A stretch of 64,000 nucleotides of DNA from Campylobacter concisus. Lineage in GTDB: Bacteria; Campylobacterota; Campylobacteria; Campylobacterales; Campylobacteraceae. The stretch spans positions 1-64,000 of the forward strand of contig NZ_NDYP01000009.1 of NCBI RefSeq assembly GCF_002165775.1, given 5' to 3'. Both the position numbers and the translations under genes were made by a program. Shown piece after piece: positions 37,288 to 46,737 of the stretch. The notes under the pieces were generated by a model. That model was not told where the DNA came from and did no database searches. It saw nothing but the letters and a program-made list of their open reading frames with translations. Numbering within the stretch: the first letter of the stretch is position 1; each line of letters begins with the position of its first letter.

Positions 37288-39561
37288 ATGAGCTTAAATA
37301 GACGATTATTTTTAAAATTCGGTGCTGGAGTTAGTATGGTTGCATCGTCCTTGCCGGGTGGTGCTTTAGAAAATGCTGCAAAGCAAGATGAGAAGTACGT
37401 CCGCAGCTTTTGCGAGATGTGCTCTTCAAGATGCCCTATCGAAGCAAAGGTCGTTGATAATAAAATTTGCTTCTTAAGCGGTAATCCAAAAGCTGGCGGT
37501 ACGGCGACTTCGCTTTGTGCAAGAGGTGGCTCTGGTTTTAGTCAGCTTTATGACGAAAATAGAGTCAAAAAGCCTTTGATCAGGGTTGGAGAGAGAGGAG
37601 AAAATAAGTGGCGTGAGGCTAGCTGGGACGAGGCACTTGACCTAGTTGCTTCAAAAATGCTTGAGATCAAGCAAAAGTATGGCCCTGAAAGCTTTGTCTT
37701 TACCTGTAAAAGCTCGCAAACACATAAGCTAATGGTAAATTTTGCCTCAGCTTACGGCTCGCCAAACTGCTTTTCACACTTTTCGTGCTGTCCGATCACA
37801 TATCAAATGGTCTGTGAGCAGATGTATGGCATAGCTAAGCTAAAAAGAGACTTTGCAAATGCAAAATACGTTGTAAATTTTGGCCACAATCTTTTTGAAG
37901 GCATCGTCATAGCTGATGCTAAAAAGCTTGCTAAATTTGCAGCTAAAAAAGATACAAAGCTACTTGTGCTTGAGCCAAGATTTAGCGTTGTAGCTTCAAA
38001 AGCTGATGAGTGGCTGCCAGTTAGACCCGGTACCGATCTAGCTTTTGTGCTAGCTATCATAAATACATGGATACAAAATGGCACTTACGATAAAGAATTT
38101 ATAGAAAAATTTACAATTGGCTTTGATGAGATCGTTAAAAGTGTAGAGGGCAAAACGCCTGAGTGGCAAGAGGCGATCACTGGTATAAAAGCAAGTGATG
38201 TTAGGCGAATCGCTGATGAAATTTATAAAGCTGCCCCAAGAGTTATTTTTGATTTTGGGCATAAGACAACCACTACAAGAGCTGAATATATGCGAACAAA
38301 AGCCATCATGGTGGCAAATGCGATGATGGGTAACTGGGAGGTCAAAGGTGGTCTTTTTGGTGGCAAAAATGCAAAAACCTTTAACAAGCTAGTTGGCGAG
38401 GATAAATTTCCAGTTCTTAAAAATCCAGATGAGAAATTTAAAGTGCCAAAAGTCACTAGACTAGACTTCGCTGGCGAGGCTGGTAGGCATAAATTTGTAA
38501 GTAGAAAACATGGCGTTTTGATGGATATAAATGACGCTATCTTAAATGAAAAGCCTTACGCCATAAAAGGCTGGTTTAATATCCGCTTTAATCATCTAAT
38601 AAATGTTGCTGAGACGATGAAGAGCATAGAGGCGATGAAGAAGCTTGATTTTATCGTGGTAAGTGATGTTTATCTAAACGATATGGCGACCTTTGCTGAT
38701 GTCATCTTGCCTGAGAGTAGCTACCTAGAGCGCGACGAGGGCATAGAGGATAAGTCAGGTCTAAAGCCAGCTTATATGATAAGAAATAAAGTTATTGATC
38801 CAGTTGGCGACACAAGAGATGGGGCGTTTATCTTTAGAGAGCTAGCACGCCGCATGAAGATAGATGAGCTTTATACTTGGAACGACATACGTGAGTTTAG
38901 GATGCAACAAGCTGGCGGAGATGTAAATTTACTTGCTACGCTGGAAAAAGATGGCTTTATCACGTGGGATGAGCCGGGAATTTTGTTTAGAGAAAAGGGC
39001 ATGATCGATAAATTTGTCGCTAAATATCCAGTCGCATCTAAATTTGTAGGCGAAAATGGTCTAATGGATGATATGGCTAAGCTTAAAACAAAAAGCGGCA
39101 AGATAGAGCTATTTTTACCTGATGTTGAAGCGCAGTTCGCAGGATATGGCGCGCTAAATGACAAAGATATGGATACATTTGACGGACATGATCTTTGTCT
39201 AACTTGTGGCAAAACGCCTATTCATACCAACGGCCATACTCAGGCGGTGCCGTCGCTTCATGATCTTATGAGTGATAGCCCTATCTGGATAAATCCAAAA
39301 ACAGCTAAACGTAAAAATTTACGTGATGGCGATATGGTTGTGGTGAAAAATAAATTTGGCGAGCAAAAGGGCAAGCTCATGGTGACCGAGGGCATTAGAG
39401 AAGATACACTCTTTATCTATCACGGCTTTGGGCACATCACTCCAGCTCTTAAGAGTATAGATCACGTAGGGCTAAATACAAGCGTGCTTCTTAATCCAGC
39501 CGAAGGGCCAGTGGCTGCGACTATGGTTACAAATGTTGGCGTTAGCATAAGTAAAGCGTAA
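37288..39561 (+). CDS. psrA: Polysulfide/thiosulfate reductase molybdopterin subunit (PsrA/PhsA)
   Basis: This is the periplasmic catalytic subunit of a menaquinol-linked sulfur-compound reductase. Twin-arginine-type signal RRLFLKF is at residues 5-11. The N-terminal [4Fe-4S] ligands are Cys42, Cys45, Cys49 and Cys77. The Mo-ligand region is FSHFSCCPITY near 163-173, where a Cys is the expected metal ligand. Its 757 residues fit PsrA/PhsA. AAAGGGAG precedes the ATG. It heads psrA-psrB-psrC. The substrate (polysulfide, thiosulfate or tetrathionate) cannot be told from the sequence alone. Confidence 0.93.
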   Translation: MSLNRRLFLKFGAGVSMVASSLPGGALENAAKQDEKYVRSFCEMCSSRCPIEAKVVDNKICFLSGNPKAGGTATSLCARGGSGFSQLYDENRVKKPLIRVGERGENKWREASWDEALDLVASKMLEIKQKYGPESFVFTCKSSQTHKLMVNFASAYGSPNCFSHFSCCPITYQMVCEQMYGIAKLKRDFANAKYVVNFGHNLFEGIVIADAKKLAKFAAKKDTKLLVLEPRFSVVASKADEWLPVRPGTDLAFVLAIINTWIQNGTYDKEFIEKFTIGFDEIVKSVEGKTPEWQEAITGIKASDVRRIADEIYKAAPRVIFDFGHKTTTTRAEYMRTKAIMVANAMMGNWEVKGGLFGGKNAKTFNKLVGEDKFPVLKNPDEKFKVPKVTRLDFAGEAGRHKFVSRKHGVLMDINDAILNEKPYAIKGWFNIRFNHLINVAETMKSIEAMKKLDFIVVSDVYLNDMATFADVILPESSYLERDEGIEDKSGLKPAYMIRNKVIDPVGDTRDGAFIFRELARRMKIDELYTWNDIREFRMQQAGGDVNLLATLEKDGFITWDEPGILFREKGMIDKFVAKYPVASKFVGENGLMDDMAKLKTKSGKIELFLPDVEAQFAGYGALNDKDMDTFDGHDLCLTCGKTPIHTNGHTQAVPSLHDLMSDSPIWINPKTAKRKNLRDGDMVVVKNKFGEQKGKLMVTEGIREDTLFIYHGFGHITPALKSIDHVGLNTSVLLNPAEGPVAATMVTNVGVSISKA

Positions 39562-39570
39562 GGATAGAAA

Positions 39571-40155
39571 ATGAAAAAATATATGATGATACATGATGAA
39601 AATTTATGCATCGGCTGTCAAGGCTGCTCGGTAGCTTGCAGAAGTGCAAACAACGTGCCAAGGGGACTTTACCGCGTGCCAAGGGGACTTTACCGCTTGC
39701 AGGTGCATGCGAAGATGAGTGGGACATTTCCAAATTTAAAGACTGACTTTTTACGTCAAAGCTGCGTTATGTGTGAAGATGCACCTTGTGTTGAGGTTTG
39801 CCCAACTGGAGCTAGCTTTAAAACGGCTGATGGCGTGACGCTGCTTGATCACAGAATTTGCGTTAGTTGCAAGTACTGCATCCTAGCCTGTCCATACGAC
39901 GCTCGCTACGTCTTGCCAGATGGCGAGATAGGCAAATGCACATTTTGCTATGAGAGTAGGCTAGAAGAGGGCAAAGAGCCAGCTTGTGTTAGCGTCTGCC
40001 CTACCAATGCCCTAACTTTTGGCGACGTAAATGATGAAAACTCTAAAATTTCAAAGAAACTAAAAGAGAGCAAATACTACTTGCCAAAAGCGGAGTTAAA
40101 CACAAAACCTTCACTTGCGATGATCACAAATACAAAAGGAGCACACCATGAATAA
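39571..40155 (+). CDS. psrB: Polysulfide/thiosulfate reductase four-cluster ferredoxin subunit (PsrB/PhsB)
   Basis: This electron-transfer subunit, with four [4Fe-4S] clusters, lies between the membrane quinol subunit and PsrA. Cys motifs: CIGCQGCSVAC near residue 11, CVMCEDAPCVEVCP near 66, CVSCKYCILACP near 98 and CTFC...CVSVCP near 131-150. It has 194 residues. A perfect in-frame 21-bp tandem duplication repeats the heptapeptide VPRGLYR just after the first Cys group, lengthening the loop to the second. It begins 9 bases after psrA and overlaps psrC by 8. The frame is intact, so the protein is probably still made. Confidence 0.93.
   Translation: MKKYMMIHDENLCIGCQGCSVACRSANNVPRGLYRVPRGLYRLQVHAKMSGTFPNLKTDFLRQSCVMCEDAPCVEVCPTGASFKTADGVTLLDHRICVSCKYCILACPYDARYVLPDGEIGKCTFCYESRLEEGKEPACVSVCPTNALTFGDVNDENSKISKKLKESKYYLPKAELNTKPSLAMITNTKGAHHE
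39655..39696 (+). repeat. Perfect 21-bp in-frame tandem duplication in psrB
   Basis: Two identical 21-base units (39655-39675 and 39676-39696, each beginning GTGCCAAGGGG) encode VPRGLYR twice. The surrounding sequence is unique. The identity of the copies suggests a recent duplication, perhaps by slippage. Confidence 0.95.
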
Positions 40156-41083
40156 CATGTCAGGAAGCCTAGCTCAATACACAGAAATTTACTGGGGCTG
40201 GCCGATAGCTTTTTATCTATTTTTAGCAGGACTTAGTGCGGGTGCTAGCATCGTTGCTGTGCTCATTTCAAAAAAGTATGGCAAAGAGAACTACTATTTT
40301 AAAGCAGCTGCTCTTATCGCTCCAGTGGCGATCGTCCTTGGACTTGCTCTTTTGGTGCTTGATCTTGGCAAGCCGCTTAGCTTTTACTGGATCTTGTTGC
40401 TTTATAACTTTGACTCAGTTATGTCAATAGGCGTTGCACTACTTTTAGTTTATACGCCTCTTAGCGTTATATATGCAGTTGGTGCATTTAAAAACGAGAT
40501 TGCATTGCTTAAAATTCCTCTTTTTGATGTGGTTGCAAATTTTGCTAGCAAGCTTTCAAGCCTACTTGAAATTTTGCTTTTTATCCTAGGCATTGGCGTT
40601 GGTGCATATACAGGCTTCTTGCTAAGCGCAGCTCACAAGATCGCACTTTGGAACACACCAGTTTTACCAGTATTATTCTTGGTGTCTGGCTTAAGCTGTG
40701 CTGGTGCATTTACATTATTAATCGGTGTACTAAAAGATAAAGAGAAAAAACATAACGATGCTGCACACTATTTATTAAAATTTGACTTTTTTGCGATTAT
40801 AGTTGAGTTTTTACTTATAGTTGTACTTTTTGTACTTGTTTCAAATGCAAGTGCAAGCGGCGCAAATACAGTTGCTAGTGCACTCAGTGTAAATTCTCTT
40901 GGTTTGATGTTTTATATAGGTGTTATTGGTTTTGGTATGGCATTGCCTATCATTTTGGATTTAAGCGTTTTAAAGGTGCATGATTTTAAACGCGAATTTG
41001 CCGTGATCAACGCGCTATTCGTAATATGTGGCGTCTTTTTGCTAAGGTGTTACATTGTCTATGCGGGGCAAATTTTTATTTAA
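40148..41083 (+). CDS. psrC: Polysulfide/thiosulfate reductase membrane subunit (NrfD/PsrC family)
   Basis: This quinol-binding membrane anchor of the reductase has 311 residues and eight predicted helices, with the NrfD-type start EIYWGWPIAFYLFLAGLSAG (residues about 12-31) and LDLGKPLSFYWILL near 73. It takes electrons from menaquinol and passes them to PsrB. AAAGGAG lies before the ATG, inside the end of psrB. An acidic/aromatic-poor C-terminal helix ends RCYIVYAGQIFI, typical of the family. It closes the structural operon; a two-component system follows after 90 bases. Confidence 0.92.
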   Translation: MNNMSGSLAQYTEIYWGWPIAFYLFLAGLSAGASIVAVLISKKYGKENYYFKAAALIAPVAIVLGLALLVLDLGKPLSFYWILLLYNFDSVMSIGVALLLVYTPLSVIYAVGAFKNEIALLKIPLFDVVANFASKLSSLLEILLFILGIGVGAYTGFLLSAAHKIALWNTPVLPVLFLVSGLSCAGAFTLLIGVLKDKEKKHNDAAHYLLKFDFFAIIVEFLLIVVLFVLVSNASASGANTVASALSVNSLGLMFYIGVIGFGMALPIILDLSVLKVHDFKREFAVINALFVICGVFLLRCYIVYAGQIFI

Positions 41084-41173
41084 TGCTTAAAAAATAATTT
41101 TAATTTTGAATTTACCTATTAAATATTACAATAGGGCTAAATCTTAATAAGACTTATTTTTTAGGAGAGAGAT

Positions 41174-41842
41174 TTGAAAATTTTACTTTTAGAAGATGAT
41201 TTAGGGTTTCAAGAGAGCGTCTGTGAGTTTTTACAGACGCTTGGTTATGAAGTTACAGCGGTGAGCGATGGACAAGAAGCGTGTGATCTGATAGAGAAAA
41301 ATTTCTATCATCTTTTTATACTTGATATAAAAGTACCTGGTGTAAATGGACATGAAGTTATCAAGTATATAAGAAGTCTAAATCCAAACGCTCCTATCAT
41401 GATAACAACATCTTTAGTTGATATAGGCGATATGGCTATTGGCTATGAGCTTGGCTGTAACGAATACCTAAAAAAGCCATTTGAGCTTGCTGAGCTTAAA
41501 TTTAGAGTAGCTGAGCTTATGAGAAAATACTATGGAACTGACGATAAAAACATAGTAAAGATCAATGACGAATTTAGCTTTAATCTAAACAAGCGTGCGC
41601 TATTTAAAAACGGCAAAATGGTCGATCTTAGCGCAAAAGAAGTCGCACTTGTTGAGTGTCTAGTTTCACATCTAAATTCTTACGTCAGCATGGAAGAGCT
41701 AAGAGATCTTGTCTGGAACGATAAAGAGATAGAAGGCGCTGATATCAGAATGCACGTTTTAAAGATAAGAAACAAAACAACTAGTGACTTTATCACTTCA
41801 AAGAGGCGTATAGGCTACAAGATAGATGCACAAGAGCTTTAA
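41174..41842 (+). CDS. OmpR-family response regulator
   Basis: This is a two-component DNA-binding regulator of 222 residues. The receiver domain has the acidic pocket EDD at residues 7-9, the phospho-acceptor Asp51 (FILDIKVPG) and the conserved Lys in KKPF near 101. The C-terminal winged helix (about 125-220) ends RRIGYKID. The start codon is TTG, with a strong TTAGGAGAGAG 5 bases upstream. It overlaps the kinase gene by 17 bases. Its position directly after psrABC suggests it may control that operon; this is inference only. Confidence 0.92.
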   Translation: MKILLLEDDLGFQESVCEFLQTLGYEVTAVSDGQEACDLIEKNFYHLFILDIKVPGVNGHEVIKYIRSLNPNAPIMITTSLVDIGDMAIGYELGCNEYLKKPFELAELKFRVAELMRKYYGTDDKNIVKINDEFSFNLNKRALFKNGKMVDLSAKEVALVECLVSHLNSYVSMEELRDLVWNDKEIEGADIRMHVLKIRNKTTSDFITSKRRIGYKIDAQEL

Positions 41843-42932
41843 GATCCAGATCATAGCGACATTTGTGATAATGTCGCTTTTTTGTTTTCAAAGCTTTGTG
41901 ATCTTAAATTTAAGCCAAAAAAATAGCACTTCAAAAGCTCTTTTTGGTGCGATGAAGCATGAAACTATTATCAAAAATTCATTTTTAAAAAATGAAAATA
42001 TAACTCCTTCTTTAAAGTATAAATTTGCAATCTATGATGTAAATTTTAATCCAATTATTTCAAATCTCGCCAAGCAGCCAAGTAACTTTAAATTTGTAAC
42101 ACTTGAAGAAAATGGCTTCTTGTTTTATAAAAGTTTTTTTATAAAGGATAAAACGCCTTATTATATTGTCGTTGAAAAAGAGCTTGATAATGAAAAAAGT
42201 ATATTTCTAGCGGCACTTATGCTCCTTGTCATCCTTGTGGCTGTGCTTTTTATCGTATATTTCTTATATCTAAGCAGCGTTAAGCCCTATAAAGAGTTTC
42301 AAAAATATATGAACAATTTCTTTAATGACGCCATGCACGAGCTAAAGACCCCACTTGGCGTGGCTGGCATGAACCTTGAGATGCTTGGACTTGAAAACAA
42401 GTATATAACCCGCATCAAAAACGCTTTAAAACAGATGCAAATAACCTACGAAGATGTTGAGTATTTTATAAAGCGTGGCTACATCAAATTCTCAAATGAG
42501 CGGCTAAATTTAGGCGAGTACGTGAGTGAAAGGGTGAAATTTTTACAAAGTGTGGCAGATGTCAAGCACATAGTTATAAATACAAATTTGGTAGATGATG
42601 CCTATATCATACTAAGCAAAGTAGAGGCTCAACGTATCATTGATAATACGATTACAAACGCTATAAAATACAGCCAAAAAGAGAGCGAGATACTAATAAA
42701 TTTAAGCTTTGAGGATGAGCGCATAAAGCTTAGTGTGCAGGACTTTGGCAAGGGGATAAAGGACGTCAAAAAGGTCTGGAAAAGATACGTCAGAGAGGAT
42801 GAAATCCAAGGTGGCTTTGGTCTCGGGCTAAATATCGTCAGTGAAATTTGCCAAAAACATGAAATTACATACGGCGTTGATAGCGTCTACGGCGAGGGCA
42901 GCACCTTTTATTATAAATTTAAACGAGCTTAA
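41826..42932 (+). CDS. Sensor histidine kinase
   Basis: This is the membrane kinase partner of the preceding regulator. It has 368 residues. Two membrane segments (about 11-28 and 127-149) enclose a short sensor region of about 100 residues with no named domain. The H-box is MHELKTPLG with His171. The ATPase domain has the N-box DNTITNAIKYS, G1 DFGKGI and G2 GGFGLGLNIV. There is no HAMP domain between TM2 and the H-box. It is translated from within the end of the regulator gene. The signal is unknown; a sulfur compound or redox cue would fit the neighbours. Confidence 0.9.
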   Translation: MHKSFKIQIIATFVIMSLFCFQSFVILNLSQKNSTSKALFGAMKHETIIKNSFLKNENITPSLKYKFAIYDVNFNPIISNLAKQPSNFKFVTLEENGFLFYKSFFIKDKTPYYIVVEKELDNEKSIFLAALMLLVILVAVLFIVYFLYLSSVKPYKEFQKYMNNFFNDAMHELKTPLGVAGMNLEMLGLENKYITRIKNALKQMQITYEDVEYFIKRGYIKFSNERLNLGEYVSERVKFLQSVADVKHIVINTNLVDDAYIILSKVEAQRIIDNTITNAIKYSQKESEILINLSFEDERIKLSVQDFGKGIKDVKKVWKRYVREDEIQGGFGLGLNIVSEICQKHEITYGVDSVYGEGSTFYYKFKRA

Positions 42933-42981
42933 ATTAAGCATAAAAGCGTAAAATGAAGCCTTAAATTTAGAAGGAAAAACT

Positions 42982-43992
42982 TTGGATAGAATCGTTGAAA
43001 TCGAAAAAGTAAGCTTTGAAAATGACTTTGAAGTCTCGCTTAGACCGACAAAATTTGAAGACTACATCGGACAAGAAAAGATCAAGCAAAATTTAGATGT
43101 CTTTATAAAAGCAGCCAAAAAGCGAAATGAGTGCCTAGATCACGTGCTATTTTACGGCCCTCCAGGACTTGGTAAAACCACCCTTGCTCACATCATCGCA
43201 AACGAGATGGGTGTAAGTATCAAAATGACCGCAGCGCCGATGATAGAAAAGAGTGGCGATCTTGCGGCGATCCTTACAAATTTACAAGAGGGCGACGTGC
43301 TTTTTATCGACGAGATACACCGCCTAAGCCCAGCTATCGAGGAGGTGCTTTACCCTGCTATGGAGGACTTTAGGCTAGACATTATAATTGGCTCAGGGCC
43401 GGCTGCCCAGACTATCAAGATAGACCTGCCAAAATTTACACTGATTGGCGCAACTACGCGTGCTGGCATGATCTCAGCGCCTTTAAGAGACCGCTTTGGA
43501 ATGGACTTTAGGCTGCAGTTTTACACAAGCGGCGAGCTAAGCCGTATCGTACAGATCGCATCAGCCAAGCTTGGTAAAGAGTGCGACAAAAACGCCTCAC
43601 TTGAGATCGCCAAACGCTCACGTGCCACGCCAAGGATCGCTCTTAGATTATTAAAGCGAATTCGTGACTTTGCTGAGGTAAATGACGAGCAAATCATCAG
43701 CCACGAGCGTGCAAAAGAGGGACTTAATGCGCTTGGTGTAAATTCGCTTGGATTTGACGAGATGGATATTAGGTATTTAGAAATTTTGATGCAAGCAAGG
43801 CGCCGTCCTATGGGGCTTAGTACGATCGCAGCGGCACTTAGCGAGGACGAGGGCACGGTTGAGGACGTCATCGAGCCATATCTGCTTGCAAATGGTTTTA
43901 TCGAGCGCACTGCAAAGGGCAGGATCGCAAGTGCGAAGTGCTTTGAGACCTTTAATGTCAAGATCGACATCGAAAAAAGGCTTTTTGAGTAG
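42982..43992 (+). CDS. ruvB: Holliday junction branch-migration ATPase RuvB
   Basis: This is the hexameric motor of Holliday junction branch migration in recombination repair. Walker A is GPPGLGKTT near residues 60-68, Walker B is LFIDEIHRL near 109-117, and sensor 1 (GATTRAG) and the arginine finger (PLRDRFG) follow. The C-terminal winged helix contains [16 protein letters not shown]. It has 336 residues. The start codon is TTG with AGAAGGA upstream. It lies 49 bases after the kinase. Confidence 0.97.
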   Translation: MDRIVEIEKVSFENDFEVSLRPTKFEDYIGQEKIKQNLDVFIKAAKKRNECLDHVLFYGPPGLGKTTLAHIIANEMGVSIKMTAAPMIEKSGDLAAILTNLQEGDVLFIDEIHRLSPAIEEVLYPAMEDFRLDIIIGSGPAAQTIKIDLPKFTLIGATTRAGMISAPLRDRFGMDFRLQFYTSGELSRIVQIASAKLGKECDKNASLEIAKRSRATPRIALRLLKRIRDFAEVNDEQIISHERAKEGLNALGVNSLGFDEMDIRYLEILMQARRRPMGLSTIAAALSEDEGTVEDVIEPYLLANGFIERTAKGRIASAKCFETFNVKIDIEKRLFE

Positions 43993-44015
43993 CAAAATTT
44001 GAATTTGGAGCAAAA

Positions 44016-45094
44016 ATGGGCGAGCCACATCTTTGTCCTAAGTGCAAGCAAAGGACGATTTACTTTGATGGGATCTGCTATGATTGCAGGCAAAAAGAGA
44101 AGCTGGAGTTTTATCAAGGTTTAAGCGAGACTGAGATTAAACAAAAGCTAAAAAACGTCCTAGCCCACACAGACGAGATAGGCAAATACGATGAAATTTA
44201 TAGTGATCTTGTTTATATTTTCTACCTGCACGGAATTTGCGACGAGCAGATAATAAGAGAAGTGACCAAAGAGTGTGAATACTACCCGTTTGAAATTTAC
44301 AAAAACGCCCCAAGTGATGTAAGAGATGAGCTCATAAATAGTCTAAATGGCGCTGAAAATACCGTAAAAATAAATCACATCCTTTGCGCACTTGCATGGC
44401 ATGGCGATGAGGTGGTGAGGGAGCTATTTTTTAAGCTCTATAATGCGCCAAAGCCTTGGAAGGCAAAGCTTCATGTCGATACTGACGTATACGCTAAGGT
44501 TGCTGGCTGGAGCTTTGATAGTAGTGGCAAGAGAAGAAGCCTAGTTTTTGATAGGTGTTTTACATGTGGGCCAAGCCAAAACGCAGATGCAAGCATTAAA
44601 TTTAAAGCACTGAGTGATGAAAAATGTAAATTTTGTAGCGGCGAGATGCTGGAATTCACCATCAAAAAGGAGAGCCTAAAGAGAATTGGGCTAGAGCTTA
44701 AAAACGATGCTGTGCTTAAATTTTGCCCAACATGCGTTGGCCTTGTGCAGTATTTTTGCCAAAATGATGGCAATAATGTGCAAACAGAGGTAGTAGGCGA
44801 GGGTGAAGTGAGGACTATTTAAGAGATGCTGTGGCAACGCTCGATGGGCAAAATTTCGAGCTAGCTAGCGAGGTTTGCGCTCACTACTCATATATGATAG
44901 ATAGCGAAATTTTGCTTGGTGGATATCCGCAGTGGGAGCAAGATGCTGAGCATTTAAAATGTCCAAAATGTAGCAAAAGCATGAAATATCTAGCACAAAT
45001 TCCTCTTGGAAGTCTAGTAGATGGCGAGGGAACTATATATGTTCAAATATGTGATGAATGCGAGATCGTCGGGACAAATTTTCAGTGCACGTAA
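44016..45094 (+). pseudogene. Zinc-ribbon/DUF1963-like protein split by a frameshift
   Basis: The first part (44016-44822, 268 residues) has three paired-Cys zinc ribbons: CPKC..CYDC at 8-27, CFTC..CKFC in the middle and a later CPTC. It ends at TAA 44820-44822. The frame one base back continues EDYLRDAVATLDG and then 44831-45094, with LLGGYPQWEQDAEHLKCPKC and MKYLAQIP, a pattern of the DUF1963 family. The two parts would make a single protein of about 360 residues if one base were restored between 44807 and 44819. Only a GTG without a ribosome site could start the second part alone. Function unknown. A sequencing error or a real mutation are both possible. Confidence 0.7.
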
Positions 45095-45282
45095 AAGGCT
45101 AAATTTATACGAGCTTTTGAGCTAGAAATTTTACGTAAAATTATAAATTTATCTAAATTTATTAAGCGTCAGTAGCATGCTAAAAATGCCAAAAGCCTAG
45201 CCACACTTGCTAGCTTTGCAAGCTTGATGGCAAAGAGATTGAGCAAATTTGGGAAGCAAATGAGCAGCTTTGATAAATTTGC

Positions 45283-45288
45283 TATAAT
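45283..45288 (+). promoter_or_regulatory. Putative -10 box of the AI-2E permease gene
   Basis: TATAAT (GCTATAATTA context) lies 22 bases before the ATG at 45311, with AAGGGAG between them. The upstream gap 45095-45282 holds no recognisable gene. Confidence 0.6.
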
Positions 45289-45310
45289 TACCCCATTTTA
45301 AGGGAGCGAG

Positions 45311-46351
45311 ATGAACAATAGACTATTTTTTGGAATTTTTGTATTTTGCGCTTTAGCTTTGGTGGTCTATCTTTTTAAACCATATCTGCTTGATATTTTT
45401 ATCGCAGCACTGCTTGCTGTCGCGGTTTCAAATGTCCAAATCGCATTTTTATCGCTTACCAAAAACCGCAAGACGCTTTCATCGGCTCTTACCACATCTG
45501 TGCTTCTTTGCTTATTTATCGCCCCACTTCTTTATGCGGTGGTTGAGATCGCAAAATACGCAGCTGGCTTTGATATAAACAATGTCACAAAGACTATCGA
45601 ATTTATTAAAAATTATGATTTTAGGATGCCTGAGTCGATAAATTTTTTAGAGCCAAAGATAAAAGAATTTATCGGCGGACTTGATATTAAAATGCTTTTT
45701 TCTCAACTTGCAACAAATCTTGCAAGCCTGGGTAAGTTAAGCCTTAAATTTGGCGTTGATATGATTATTATTTTGGTCTTTTTCTTCTTTTGCAATCTTT
45801 ATGGCAATGAACTAATCAGCTATCTAAAATATGCACTTCCGCTAAAGCAAGATGACACAGAGTCTATTTTAAGCGAGGTTGGTAACGTGATGAGTGTCGT
45901 TTTTTATTCAACCATTGCAAATATGATAATCCAAGGCTTTTTATTTGCTATTGTCACAAGCTTTTACGGCTATGACGGCGTGCTAACTGGCATCTTTTTT
46001 AGCTTTGCTTCACTAATCCCAGTTGTTGGCGGTATTTTGGCGTGGGGGCCTATTAGCATTTATGAGTTTGCAAATGGCAACACAGCAGCAGCGATAACTA
46101 TCGCAATTTATACGATCGTAGTGATCTCATTTGCAGCTGATACGCTTTTAAAGCCACTTGTTATTAAATTTATAAACTCAAAGCTAGTCAAAATACCAAC
46201 AAAGATAAATGAACTTCTTATATTCTTTGCGATGCTCGCAGGTATCACGACATTTGGGTTTTGGGGTGTGATCCTTGGACCAGCAATCGTGACATTTTTT
46301 ATCTCGACTATCAAGCTTTATACGCTTTTAAGAGAGAGAAATTTTGTATAA
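45311..46351 (+). CDS. AI-2E family transporter (putative permease)
   Basis: This is a membrane protein of the TqsA/PerM-like AI-2E family (PF01594), 346 residues with about eight spans. The typical C-terminal blocks are present: GYDGVLTGIFFSFASLIPVVGG near 218-239 and FFAMLAGITTFGFWGVILGP near 305-324. Family members export diverse small molecules or ions; only some act on autoinducer-2. It starts a short unit with the HIT protein 14 bases downstream. A substrate cannot be inferred. Confidence 0.88.
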   Translation: MNNRLFFGIFVFCALALVVYLFKPYLLDIFIAALLAVAVSNVQIAFLSLTKNRKTLSSALTTSVLLCLFIAPLLYAVVEIAKYAAGFDINNVTKTIEFIKNYDFRMPESINFLEPKIKEFIGGLDIKMLFSQLATNLASLGKLSLKFGVDMIIILVFFFFCNLYGNELISYLKYALPLKQDDTESILSEVGNVMSVVFYSTIANMIIQGFLFAIVTSFYGYDGVLTGIFFSFASLIPVVGGILAWGPISIYEFANGNTAAAITIAIYTIVVISFAADTLLKPLVIKFINSKLVKIPTKINELLIFFAMLAGITTFGFWGVILGPAIVTFFISTIKLYTLLRERNFV

Positions 46352-46365
46352 AAATAGGAACAAAT

Positions 46366-46737
46366 ATGATCTATGAAGATAAATTTATAAAAATTGAGCG
46401 TGAATATAACGAACTTCCATGGATAAAAATTTTTACCATTAAGCCATTTCGTGAGCTAAGCGATTGCGATGAAGCGAGTAGGGCAAGGCTATTTGAAGCG
46501 ATGCTTATAAGTGAAAAGGCGATGCTTGAGTTTTATAAACCAACTAAAATAAACATTGCAAGCTTTGGAAACTACGTGCCACACGTGCATATTCATGTCA
46601 TTGCTAGATTTAGTGATGACGCATTTTTTCCAGATAGTGTGTGGGCAGCTGCTAAGAGAAAAAGCGAGCTTGTGTTGCCAGAAATTGATAAATTTGCAAA
46701 ATTTTTAGAAGAAAAGTTAAGGGCTAGTTTTGAATAA
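46366..46737 (+). CDS. HIT-family nucleotide hydrolase
   Basis: This is a small histidine-triad protein of 123 residues. The triad motif is PHVHIHVIAR (HxHxH) near residues 70-79. The domain starts MIYEDKFIKIE. The family hydrolyses dinucleoside polyphosphates or aminoacyl/AMP conjugates. The ATG at 46366 is chosen because it follows an AGGA site; the frame is open further upstream but runs into the permease gene. It is co-transcribed with the permease and overlaps the next gene by 8 bases. Confidence 0.88.
   Translation: MIYEDKFIKIEREYNELPWIKIFTIKPFRELSDCDEASRARLFEAMLISEKAMLEFYKPTKINIASFGNYVPHVHIHVIARFSDDAFFPDSVWAAAKRKSELVLPEIDKFAKFLEEKLRASFE

Noticed and set aside
45211..45276. Short frame encoding KLDGKEIEQIWEANEQL upstream of the AI-2E permease
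   Set aside because: It looks coding-like but is under 25 codons with a stop just before it and no ribosome site; too little to call a gene remnant.
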